Positions 46,301 to 52,011 of a stretch of DNA of 64,000 nucleotides are shown here, piece by piece. Position numbers and translations under genes: made by a program. Origin of the DNA: an uncultured Tenacibaculum sp. GTDB taxonomy: Bacteria; Bacteroidota; Bacteroidia; Flavobacteriales; Flavobacteriaceae. The stretch lies in contig CANMCD010000005.1 of the NCBI GenBank assembly GCA_947496185.1, positions 186,001 through 250,000 of the forward strand, given 5' to 3'. Every line of letters begins with the position of its first letter. Within the stretch, counting starts at the first letter, position 1. Below the pieces are notes generated by a model. It had not been told where the DNA came from. It saw only the letters and a list, made by a program, of their open reading frames with translations, and ran no database searches.

Positions 46301-47125
46301 GTCAGTGCTGGAACTAATATAGGAGGAGCTAGTTTTACTGTAGCTTCAGCGGCATGGACTAATGGAACATTTGCCGTTAGTGCTCTTGGAGGTATGCTAG
46401 GTTTGTATGCAGATAATTGGCAACAAGACGATACGAGTATTTCTCAAAATATGAAAGATGCTTTTTCTGAGGGCATTGATGATACAAATTCAGGATCATA
46501 TGTCACTACAGGAGACTTAATGATGACTAGTGTTGAATATGACGCAGTTTTTGAGATTCAGACCTCACCCGATTACGTTAAACAAGCGGTATACAGAAGT
46601 AGACGTAATTTTTATAACCATGAAGTTACACGAGCTATTGCAGAAGTTACTATATTTGTAGTAACTGGAGGTGTTGGTGAAGTTTTTGCGCTTTCCCGCA
46701 GTGCGTATAGAGTTGCTCCAAAGTTGATTAAATCGGGAGCTAAGGCTGTTAAGTCTTTGTTTCCTAATGCCGCTAGGGGGAGTAACTATGTAAACTTAGC
46801 AAGCAAGTCGAGAACAGCTCATATTATTGCAGGGGATGCAACTGGCGGTGGTCACGCTTGGTTTGGCAGTGCGAAAAGCTTCATGAATGGGCTAACAGGA
46901 AAGAAAAGTATGTTCCCTGCTACTTGGAGTAATAGTAAAATCATGAATGGTGTTTCTGAAGTAGTGACAAGTAACCCTTGGATACAACAGACTGGTAGAG
47001 CTGGGGCTATGTTTACTCGAAGTGGTCAGCCTGTTCGATTCGTAACTGAAGGATATTACAACGGCTTAAAAATAAGGGTAATCAATACTCATAGTGAAAT
47101 CATTACCGCATTCCCAATTAGATAA
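40301..47125 (+). CDS. SpvB/FG-GAP/RHS polymorphic toxin with C-terminal EndoU-type RNase domain
   Basis: 2274 residues, the largest gene here. A signal peptide (LTLLVFLFAGIHFLRGQ), then an SpvB/TcdB-like region (about 65-350), FG-GAP/VCBS motifs of the type DYNGDGKTD (starting at about 381, 577, 686, 735 and 799), with a Gly-rich coathanger-like insert near 500-570, then YD-repeats (about 1100-1850) and the RHS core end YDAKLGRFLSPDNYIQEPYS to DPSGE (D1933). The variable C-terminus (1937-2274) starts with Gly/Ala-rich hydrophobic segments and ends in an EndoU-like nuclease with H2174 (HIIAGD) and H2185 (GGGHAWFG) and the end ITAFPI. Probably cleaves RNA in competitors. It overlaps the immunity gene by one base. 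Confidence 0.92.
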   Translation: MKNNLLTLLVFLFAGIHFLRGQETTEKNTPNAEVFSVTRRTIKTEVTANELSNSKNSPTEQLDYLQPASNTAAKTSSEAGSTAGSLSVSLTGAANYAIPIMVPPGIKDVVPSIGITYSSQGSDGLVGWGWNLTGLSTISRLSTTKYHDNKHGNIDFNDDRFSLDGQRLILKSGTYGANGSVYQTESYSNIKVIAYGSSPYGRSYGPSYFVVYYPNGSRAWYGNGGNSRSRLEWAIFRWQDSQGNYIDYNYQSDNGLLSIKNIKYGGKINRTSPMNLIEFTYTNRDRSENIYIGEELFKRTHLLESIKVSTNAKQYRKYVLIHDKTSLGYNRLKTVTEYNALEKYLNPISFSYEDTSSYIKSRVKTPIKPYFDTRDNGVIVGDYNGDGKTDIAYYDKEKKDEIHVHGDLNNKNSFAYTIKTSFDDIFSSVILSHNNKLLTQQGITIVNGFAHSEKSNGIIRFRTFAESSSSLIYQYDKFWEVPTYNYQLGCENSNHYKDNHLNIKDPIGYNDIFQPLANTITATNNIKTGGYGVYKASKNIILKPGFTVEKGANFEAKMGAYPRDVDKVTVPMRYISGDFNGDGLTDVIALEEQYTESNCYWTHCDDVNPEKPEENPEHGDTSDQDTPNSEDYDKLNCCECRSWEKNTNTTLTHFINLKRTLTENFANKAGYLEAGIGSKDKILVADHNGDGKQDLYHFKEGKLYIYTLNDSNKLILLHIETDINIRLNNSPFLLGDYNGDGKTDFVTPTAEKTKVWKFFISKGKAYYKANKSLDFTWIKDYRKNHGYKHYTDYEYRYTAQDINADGKTDLIFHNMSFTRRTVLESDVLVSNKENIKLFANTHNSSGLLPNFHAKRGYEGSESTNSEEDTVVGKYGFPISLEANRTNGNLEYGYISYGKIYMHTFAKDHKQDVLLRGVNNNGVTSKIDYGKMVPAEHLQDDSPYSWASSQEYPFINIKTTPSFSLVKKLTETGAGKTRYQDFKYHGATSNIYLGFQGFLETKRTNWYGDDVGTLWTITKHDPKKRGAILAQFVGYNAYDTRNYLSKTTNTYSTSLASNKVFTRLPIKTYINDKLSGVTTTKTISYDAFNNPLIEHTTFNGGSQKISYNYYNNSTVTNENYHIGRIKDKTQINTLGGNSFTTQEVYNYTNNLLQQQKVKGNNTNWNIEEFTYDVFGNVTEKKLTPSGLTARTESHTYSADGRFLMTSMDIEGLKTSFTAYDDFGNLKSITNPFGHTSTYSYDGWNRLISEKDYLNKTTTFSYENIAGGGLKKSTDYPQGADEIEEYNAFGWVVKSGALGVNNKWIYKSFEYDVTGKLHKESEPYFSSPTQWNTTYYDAEGRVDNKTSFNGLVASITYNGLTTSVDDGTKTVITTKDGAGNIVKMQDPGGTITYTYYGNGVMKAANYGTHKVETEIDNWGRKKKLTDPSAGTYTYKYNSIGEVLEETTPKGKTTYTYDNFGKINTKKIKGDHTDITLNYQYNTTSKLLTSINGSNARTHEDYSYSYTYDSYYRPETTIEENGKARFEYKIAHDAYGRVSSETYTSKVLKSETAAEKQSIVKVKNIYDANSGVLTEIRDFNTNNSLWKIKEVNARGQAKEIHLGNGMVKKRVYDAFGFTKSILDQTPLDTPTVALDLAYDFNAVRGNLNSRKNNNFAWNESFTYDNLDRLTNIAGSVTRNQEYDTRGRIKVNSEVGDYNYKDATSYHLKDVSLNKRGDLHYQNHPLQKITYNAFKKPISIAVENKARVDFDYGILQNRSHAYYGGNQESKLERRYQKHYSAISPVEIEKDSQGNVKFLTYIGGDAYSAPVVYVSQSATGKTSGYHYLHRDYLNSILAITDGSANVVEQRQFGAWGEVDRFKRLESEITFTYDTTLLNRGYTGHEHFVDVALIHMNGRIYDAKLGRFLSPDNYIQEPYSTQSFNRFGYVWNNPLKFTDPSGEIFWLAVAIGAVIGGYIGGAVANKDLNPFNWEYQNADTWLGIGIGALLGAVGGQMIAAGKMSLIVSAGTNIGGASFTVASAAWTNGTFAVSALGGMLGLYADNWQQDDTSISQNMKDAFSEGIDDTNSGSYVTTGDLMMTSVEYDAVFEIQTSPDYVKQAVYRSRRNFYNHEVTRAIAEVTIFVVTGGVGEVFALSRSAYRVAPKLIKSGAKAVKSLFPNAARGSNYVNLASKSRTAHIIAGDATGGGHAWFGSAKSFMNGLTGKKSMFPATWSNSKIMNGVSEVVTSNPWIQQTGRAGAMFTRSGQPVRFVTEGYYNGLKIRVINTHSEIITAFPIR

Positions 47126-47451
47126 TGAATACAAAGAAGATAATTTCTGCCCTAATCGAGGCAGCCAAAGAATTAGGTTTAGAGGATGTTGATATTAATA
47201 ACTCAACAGAACTTTTAGAGAACAGAGAATATGGTCTTGCCTTTGATACAATAATTACTCAATTGTATGAATATGAGATTGAGATTGATGATGATTTTTA
47301 TGAGTTGATAGTTAAGTCTGCTCATAATATGAAAATATCAGAAGAAGGGTATTCATTTATGATGGAGTTGGTTCGAGCGGAAAATGTAGTTCCTAAACCT
47401 GTTAAAGATAGGTTGGCGGAAATACTGGCTACATTAGAACCTGATGATTGA
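47125..47451 (+). CDS. MafI-like immunity protein
   Basis: 108-residue acidic, helical protein starting at the ATG that shares its first A with the toxin stop (TAATG), which couples their synthesis. The middle segment NREYGLAFDTIITQLYEYEIEIDDDFYELI resembles the MafI family, the immunity partners of MafB toxins, some of which carry EndoU nuclease ends. Position right after the toxin is the strongest argument. It should bind and neutralise the EndoU domain. Identification as MafI is from pattern, not from search. Confidence 0.8.
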   Translation: MNTKKIISALIEAAKELGLEDVDINNSTELLENREYGLAFDTIITQLYEYEIEIDDDFYELIVKSAHNMKISEEGYSFMMELVRAENVVPKPVKDRLAEILATLEPDD

Positions 47452-47480
47452 TAATATCTTAAAAATTAAATTGAAAGCCT

Positions 47481-47560
47481 CCCTTGATGCCGCTAGATTA
47501 TCAAATTAAAAGTAATGGCTACCGCTAGTTTTTAATTAGTGGCGGTCAAGAGTAAGCCAC
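47481..47560 (+). repeat. Toxin-locus intergenic repeat, copy 1
   Basis: About 80 bases after the immunity gene: CCTTGATGCCGCTAG, TATCAAATTAAAAGTAA, then ACCGCTAGTTTTTAATTAG and GGCGGTCAAGAGTAAG. It aligns with 48751-48840 along its whole length and with 49357-49420 in its second half. The second half folds into a hairpin (ACCG/CGGT and CTAGTT/AATTAG). Confidence 0.75.
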
Positions 47561-47630
47561 ACGATATAATAATAAATACAAGAGCTATCTTAATTTTAGA
47601 TAATTGTAGTTTTAGTATTTTAGTATTGTT

Positions 47631-48191
47631 ATGAGTAGAAATTATAAATTTTACAATTCAGAGGGGTTATATTTTGTAAGTTTTGCTACGGTAAATTGGA
47701 TTGATGTATTTACACGTCAAGTCTATTTTGATGTATTATCCAATAGTGTAAGTTATTGTAGAAAAGAAAAAGGAATGGAGTTGTATTGTTATTGTTTTAT
47801 GCCGAGTCATGTACATTTTATTTTTCGTTCATCTTTAGCAAAGCCATTAGAATTATTAAGAGATTATAAACGACATACCTCTAAGAAACTAATAGAATGT
47901 ATAAAAAACAATCAACAAGAGAGTAGAAAAGAATGGTTGTTATGGATGTTCGAACGAACAGGAAAGAAGAATGCAACGACTAAGCAGTATCAGTTTTGGC
48001 AACATCATAATCAACCAATAGAATTATGGAGTATAGAAGTGATTAAGCAAAAGATAGATTATATTCATAATAACCCAGTGCAAAGTGGTTTGGTAATCAA
48101 TGAAGAAGATTGGAAATATTCCAGTACAAGGAATTTTCAAGATGATGATACAGTTTTAGAAATAGATAAAATTGGTTTTATACAAAGATGA
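47631..48191 (+). CDS. REP-associated tyrosine transposase (RAYT, Y1/IS200-like)
   Basis: 186-residue single-strand DNA transposase of the HUH/Y1 group: FVSFATVNWIDVFTR, catalytic HVH at H60/H62 in PSHVHFIF, WQHHNQPIEL, and catalytic tyrosine Y144 in KIDYIHNNPVQSGLV. REP-associated members act on hairpin repeats rather than moving with full IS ends. Flanked by two CTAGT hairpins (47524-47545 and 48216-48236). It sits between the MafI-like gene and a small lipoprotein gene, and could drive the accretion of this locus. Confidence 0.9.
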   Translation: MSRNYKFYNSEGLYFVSFATVNWIDVFTRQVYFDVLSNSVSYCRKEKGMELYCYCFMPSHVHFIFRSSLAKPLELLRDYKRHTSKKLIECIKNNQQESRKEWLLWMFERTGKKNATTKQYQFWQHHNQPIELWSIEVIKQKIDYIHNNPVQSGLVINEEDWKYSSTRNFQDDDTVLEIDKIGFIQR

Positions 48192-48215
48192 TTGTGCTTT
48201 CTTACTCATAACTGT

Positions 48216-48236
48216 CACTAGTTTTGAAAACTAGTG
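48216..48236. repeat. CTAGT hairpin downstream of the RAYT gene
   Basis: CACTAGTTTT and AAAACTAGTG are exact reverse complements around a single G, followed by GGAGCGGGG. It resembles the ACCGCTAGTTTTTAATTAG hairpin on the other side of the transposase gene, so it may be the REP-like site recognised by it. Confidence 0.65.
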
Positions 48237-48288
48237 GGAGCGGGGGAGTTGTTTTATATCGTGTTGGGAATTTAAAAAAAAGGGAGTT

Positions 48289-48750
48289 ATGTCAAAAATT
48301 AAAAGTTTAGTTGTTATGGTATCAATGCTGACTTTGAACTCGTGTTTTTCTCAAGAATGTAAATCTTTATTGGGGAATGTATATAGTTATGAGGGAAGCT
48401 GTAAAAGAACACAAGTATCCCACATAAATGGGTTTCGGATTGAAGAAGTTTCTAAAGACTCGTTATATATAAGGTTTTCTCTAGATAAAGAAACTTTTAT
48501 TGGTGTTTCGATGTTTTATAATCAGAAATTAAAAGAATATTGTTCAAAAAAAAATATACCTTCTTTTTCTACTAATGAAAGGATAATATTAATAATGCAG
48601 GATAGTAATACTTTTTTCTTAGGAATTCAGAAATCATCAGAAGAGTTTAAAAGTAAAATATTTACATTCAAATATAAAGATTCAATTATTAAAAACCATA
48701 TAAGAGACCCTTATTACGCTGAGGATGGTTTCAGTTTATGTAATAAATAA
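48289..48750 (+). CDS. Small lipoprotein, possible orphan immunity protein
   Basis: 153 residues. Lipoprotein signal with LTLNSC (Cys near 19), then a soluble domain with several Cys and Lys (KSLLGNVYSYEGSCKRTQ, HINGFRIEEVSKDSLYIRF). No known family recognised. The position, after the transposase and before a repeat copy in an RHS toxin locus, suits an orphan immunity protein for a lost toxin tip. That is inferred from context alone. Confidence 0.65.
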   Translation: MSKIKSLVVMVSMLTLNSCFSQECKSLLGNVYSYEGSCKRTQVSHINGFRIEEVSKDSLYIRFSLDKETFIGVSMFYNQKLKEYCSKKNIPSFSTNERIILIMQDSNTFFLGIQKSSEEFKSKIFTFKYKDSIIKNHIRDPYYAEDGFSLCNK

Positions 48751-48840
48751 TCCTTGACGTAGCTAGGTATCAAATTCAAAGTAACCGATAGCTTCTTTTA
48801 GTTAGTAACAGGTACAAGTAAGAAGAAAGTAAACTACCAT
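48751..48840 (+). repeat. Toxin-locus intergenic repeat, copy 2
   Basis: Starts directly after the stop of the lipoprotein gene: TCCTTGACGTAGCTAGGTAT, CAAATTCAAAGTAACCGATAG, CTTTTAGTTAGTAAC and AAGTAAGAAGAAAGTAAACTACC. It aligns base for base with most of copy 1 (47481-47560) but with many changes. It ends in the AGTAAACTACC block shared with copies 3 and 4. Confidence 0.7.
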
Positions 48841-48937
48841 TGAAAGTTTCAAAAAGGATAAGCCTTCATCAAAAGGAGGTATTATATTTGTTAGAAGAAC
48901 TGGAATGGTGGAACAAATGAAGCGGTATTCCTTTTGA
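48833..48937 (+). pseudogene. Possible remnant of a toxin C-terminal tip
   Basis: An open frame of about 34 codons ending at TGA 48935-48937, with no start codon at its beginning. It reads like the end of a protein (KKDKPSSKGG, IIFVRRTGMVEQMKRYSF). It lies between a repeat copy and the start of the orphan membrane gene, where a displaced RHS tip would be expected. Too short to identify. Confidence 0.25.
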
Positions 48938-48958
48938 CCTCAGAAATCATTAATAAAC

Positions 48959-49339
48959 ATGGAAATTAAACACCATATTATAACTATAATTATACTAACA
49001 AGTTTTATTCTTCTTTTTTTTCTAAAAAAGTATATAAAAAGTCGTAAACGTATTTTCTTGTTTGTATCTGTTTTTTTAACGTGTTATTTTATACTTTTAT
49101 TAAGTGTCTTCATAGTAGACTACATAGATCAATTAGAGCTTATGAGTTATGATATAGACAATGATGGAATATTTGAATTAAATGAACAAAATGATCGTCA
49201 AAAGGAATTGCTATACAAAAATGATTTAGGAGTGAATTTATCTCCATTTTTTGCCCTATTTCCTTCATTAATGATTACATTAATATTTATTATAATTCAC
49301 AAAATTATATTAAAAATAATTAGTGCTAAGTGTTTTTAA
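48959..49339 (+). CDS. Small membrane protein, possible orphan immunity protein
   Basis: 126 residues with two N-terminal transmembrane segments (IITIIILTSFILLFFLKKY and FLFVSVFLTCYFILLLSVFIV), a short extracytoplasmic loop with DIDNDGIFELNEQND (EF-hand-like), and a third segment near the C-terminus (FPSLMITLIFIIIHKIIL). No family name known. Located between repeat copies 2 and 3, so an orphan immunity gene is plausible; membrane immunity proteins usually face toxins acting on the envelope. Inferred. Confidence 0.65.
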   Translation: MEIKHHIITIIILTSFILLFFLKKYIKSRKRIFLFVSVFLTCYFILLLSVFIVDYIDQLELMSYDIDNDGIFELNEQNDRQKELLYKNDLGVNLSPFFALFPSLMITLIFIIIHKIILKIISAKCF

Positions 49340-49356
49340 TATAGTTAATTATATGT

Positions 49357-49420
49357 GATTACTACCGCTAGTTTTTTTAGCTAGTAACGATAACGGACTA
49401 AGAGAAAAAGTAAATTACCT
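49357..49420 (+). repeat. Toxin-locus intergenic repeat, copy 3
   Basis: ACTACCGCTAGTTTTTTTAG, then CTAGTAACGATAACGG, then ACTAAGAGAAAAAGTAAATTACC. The first part matches ACCGCTAGTTTTT of copy 1, and the last part matches AGAAGAAAGTAAACTACC of copy 2. It follows the orphan membrane gene by 17 bases. Confidence 0.7.
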
Positions 49421-49447
49421 TGATAATAATTATTGAGGTAATTTTTT
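49411..49447 (+). terminator. Intrinsic terminator after the orphan membrane gene
   Basis: AAATTACCT (49412-49420) pairs exactly with AGGTAATTT (49436-49444), ending in a six-T run. The left arm is the 3' end of repeat copy 3. Confidence 0.7.
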
Positions 49448-49566
49448 CAAAAGAATTGTTTAAAATTAATAACCTGTCTTTTCAGTTGACAAAAAATAAT
49501 ACGATAGTACAACACGGAAATACCCAACATATGTTATGGAAAGTGGATGAAATTATTACTTTGTAA
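49441..49566 (+). pseudogene. Duplicated, truncated fragment of the FAH-family gene
   Basis: About 114 bases align without gaps to 38767-38880 inside the FAH gene, with about 13 differences by my count (near 89% identity), from CAAAAGAATTGTTT to AAAGTGGATGAA followed by ATTATTAC. The protein frame (ELFKINNLSFQL, HMLWKVDE) is kept but then breaks at TAA. About six differences are silent and the others change residues, so it is not a recent exact copy. It lacks the start and most of the protein. Confidence 0.85.
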
Positions 49567-49804
49567 AAGAGGTTTTGACAATGTAGTTCGTTTGTCTGCA
49601 AAAAACTAACAGTAAGTGTTTTATATTAACAGGAAATGAAAAGAGTAACTAATTAAGGTAAAAACACATCAATCTTAATTTAAAAATACATTAAAAACAT
49701 AAAATATGTTAAAACACAAACATTATTTATAATATAAGGTTAAAAAAATATGAATAAAAAAAGGTTTTTAGTTCTTTTAGGTGCTATATACAAAACCAAA
49801 TAAA

Positions 49805-50767
49805 ATGAATTTTACTTATCAAAAAGTAGTGAGCCTACTTTTATTTTTAAGCATTGTTTTTTCTTGTTCAAAGAACGAGGAAAGCACAAAGTCAGTATTA
49901 GAGAATGTTTCTAAAATAGACATTATTCAAAAATGTACAGATTGTGGGACGGATGATAGCATGTTTTATTTTTATGCAGGAATGAATGCTTCTTTTTCGT
50001 CGTTAAAAAAGTCAGCTATTGAATTCGAAAAAATTGAAGAAGAATTAAGTAAAAACAATCCTTTAAAGATCGTTTATAACGATGAAATGAAGATTGTTAA
50101 AATAGTACCATTAAGTAACCAAGAGCTAAAAGCCTATGTAAAAAAACGAAGCAAGATAAAAAGGTCAAAAGAATTTACGTTACCTGTTTTTAATGAAAAA
50201 AATACGGCTAAAAGATTCATAAGAGGTTTTAGGAAGGCTTCAATAGATCGTTTAGCCACTATGTTTAGTAATGTTTCTGATTATGAGTATATTAATTTTG
50301 ATTATGCGAAAGATGGATGTTATGCAAGAGCACATGAAATGACTCGAGTGATAAAGAAATGGTATCCTCATTTTCAGTATAAAGTATACAAAATCTGGGC
50401 GTATAGTAGTACAACTAGTTTAAGGACAAAATCTTCAAATGGATGTTGTTTAACGTGGAGGTATCATGTAGCTCCAGTTCTGCGTTGTTCTACAGATTTA
50501 AAATGGTATGTAATAGACCCTTCTTTATCGTCAAAACCCTTATCGGTTGACGAGTGGTCAAATATGATTTCATCTTGTGATAATAATAAAGGAGCTAAAC
50601 CTGTTTTAAAATATACTCCTAGGGATGTTTATTATAGAGACAAGAATAATCATATCAGATTGTTTGATAAATTATACTCAAAAACTAATTGTGTATTAAA
50701 ACATTATGCTCGTGTGAAAAAAATCTATAACGATTGTGAACGAGGAATAAGCCCCTCTTGTAATTAA
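49805..50767 (+). CDS. Protein-glutaminase-like lipoprotein
   Basis: About 320 residues from the ATG at 49805 (MNFTYQKVVSLLLFLSIVFSCS); a GTG at 49781 is a less likely start. A lipobox (IVFSC) gives a surface or periplasmic lipoprotein. Residues about 25-150 look like a pro-region. The C-terminal domain matches bacterial protein-glutaminase, which deamidates glutamine side chains in proteins: C172 in DGCYARAHEM, H221 in WRYHVAPVL and D238 in YVIDPSLSSKP form the expected catalytic triad, and VYYRDKNNHIRLFDKLY with TNCVLKHY matches the family end. It lies inside the toxin locus between repeats. No immunity gene is obvious. Confidence 0.82.
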   Translation: MNFTYQKVVSLLLFLSIVFSCSKNEESTKSVLENVSKIDIIQKCTDCGTDDSMFYFYAGMNASFSSLKKSAIEFEKIEEELSKNNPLKIVYNDEMKIVKIVPLSNQELKAYVKKRSKIKRSKEFTLPVFNEKNTAKRFIRGFRKASIDRLATMFSNVSDYEYINFDYAKDGCYARAHEMTRVIKKWYPHFQYKVYKIWAYSSTTSLRTKSSNGCCLTWRYHVAPVLRCSTDLKWYVIDPSLSSKPLSVDEWSNMISSCDNNKGAKPVLKYTPRDVYYRDKNNHIRLFDKLYSKTNCVLKHYARVKKIYNDCERGISPSCN

Positions 50768-50799
50768 TCACATATATGGTAAAAACCATCTCTAAATGT

Positions 50800-50860
50800 T
50801 GTTAATATCTAGAAGTAATGACTTTGGACTGGTGTAAGAAAAATAATAGTCAACTACCTT
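50800..50860 (+). repeat. Toxin-locus intergenic repeat, copy 4 (degenerate)
   Basis: AATATCTAGAAGTAATGACT, then GGACTGGTGTAAGAAAAATA, then ATAGTCAACTACCTT. Matches mainly the last 20 bases of copies 2 and 3 (AAAGTAAACTACC) and more loosely the rest. It follows the glutaminase-like gene. Confidence 0.4.
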
Positions 50861-50887
50861 AATTTTCGAATTGAGGTAGTTTTTTAA
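50852..50887 (+). terminator. Intrinsic terminator with TTCG tetraloop
   Basis: AACTACCTTAATT pairs with AATTGAGGTAGTT (one T-G wobble) around TTCG, followed by TTTT. Ends the accessory locus. Confidence 0.88.
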
Positions 50888-51036
50888 ACAACCATTCCTT
50901 ATCAGTTATATCATCATTGTTGTACTGTTCCCACTAGAATCCCTTTTAGGATAGTATAATGACGAAATAACTCGAGATTAAGTTTTAAAAATATGTTTTC
51001 TTGGCGCTAAAATTCAACGATAGGTGACAAACTATA

Positions 51037-52011
51037 TCACGTTAAATTGAACCATTTAATGGCATCCGCAATACCTTTATCGATAGGGTTTGGTGTAAGT
51101 TTAAGTTCCGTAACCGCTTTAGCGTTTGTATAAAAATTATGTACACATAAAGTCCTTACATTTATGCTAGATACATCCGTTTTAATTCCAATAAACCTTA
51201 GAATGTTACCAATATAACCCAATATGAGTAATAAAAACTTAGGAATTTTAATGTAAAAAGAAGACTGCTTTAATTGTTGGGTTACTTTTTTATAAAAATC
51301 TAAGTAAGATAAGTTTTCACCAGAAAGAATATAGCAATTCAGATGTTTTCCATAGGTAATAGCATTGACGACTGCTTCGGCAGCATCCTGTACATTGATA
51401 AAACTTTTACCACCAGGAGGATAAAAGATAATTTTTTTATTATATGCACTAAGCAATAGTCTTCCTGAGCTAGGTTTGGTATCATAAGCTCCAATCATAA
51501 AAGTTGGATTTAATACAACCAATTCTGTATGTTTGCTTGAAGCCGCTAATTGTGAAATTTTAACTTGCCCTTCCAATTTACTTTTTGCATATAATGATTT
51601 TGAAAATGGATAGGCAATAGGTTTCTTTTCACTTCCTAAATCTTTTAATGAACCAAATCCAAAACAATTAGCGGTACTTACATAAATAAAGCGGGAAACT
51701 TTATGCTTGTTTGCATAACTAAATAATACCTCCGTAGCATCAGTGTTTACCTTTTTGTAAGTATTGTAATCAAGAATGTTTTGACTTGTTAGCGCAGCCA
51801 CATGTATAATACAATCAATATCATAAAGTAATTCAATATACGAAGCAGGTTTTGTGATATCGCCAGTGCATAAGCTTAGGTTTTTATGATTGGGCAGTGC
51901 AAAACTATTTTTGTTTCTTAAAAAACCGATAACTTCAATATTTCTTTCAAGAAGTATGTGTATGACGTTGGTGGCTAATAAACCGTTGGCACCTGTAACT
52001 AAAACTTTCAT
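51037..52011 (-). CDS. NAD-dependent epimerase/dehydratase (extended SDR)
   Basis: 324 residues. Cofactor loop VLVTGANGLLATNVIHIL at the N-terminus, HVAALTSQN near 70, Ser and the Tyr-Lys pair in FIYVSTANCFG and YPFSKSLYAKSKLEG (YxxxK is YAKSK). Extended SDR, similar to dihydroflavonol-reductase / 3-beta-HSD type enzymes. Its start overlaps the end of the preceding SDR gene by four bases, so they form an operon. Substrate unknown, perhaps a lipid or polyketide-like compound. Confidence 0.88.
   Translation of the reverse strand: MKVLVTGANGLLATNVIHILLERNIEVIGFLRNKNSFALPNHKNLSLCTGDITKPASYIELLYDIDCIIHVAALTSQNILDYNTYKKVNTDATEVLFSYANKHKVSRFIYVSTANCFGFGSLKDLGSEKKPIAYPFSKSLYAKSKLEGQVKISQLAASSKHTELVVLNPTFMIGAYDTKPSSGRLLLSAYNKKIIFYPPGGKSFINVQDAAEAVVNAITYGKHLNCYILSGENLSYLDFYKKVTQQLKQSSFYIKIPKFLLLILGYIGNILRFIGIKTDVSSINVRTLCVHNFYTNAKAVTELKLTPNPIDKGIADAIKWFNLT

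Larger units (their letters stand above)
49340..49804. other. 465-bp intergenic region with repeat, terminator and FAH fragment
   Basis: Holds, in order: repeat copy 3 (49357-49420), a terminator hairpin (49411-49447), a degenerate fragment of the FAH gene (49441-49566), and about 180 AT-rich bases leading to the protein-glutaminase-like gene. A 17-codon frame (MNKKRFLVLLGAIYKTK, 49750-49803) ends one base before that gene's ATG. Confidence 0.7.

Noticed and set aside
40301-47125. The RHS gene as a degraded pseudogene
   Set aside because: The 2274-codon frame is uninterrupted, from signal peptide to tip, and it is coupled to an immunity gene.
47631-48191. A complete IS200/IS605 insertion sequence
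   Set aside because: There is no second gene, and the flanking hairpins and protein features fit a REP-associated transposase rather than an autonomous IS.
49441-49566. The FAH fragment as an independent small gene
   Set aside because: It has no start, aligns within the resident FAH gene and stops early, so it is a remnant.
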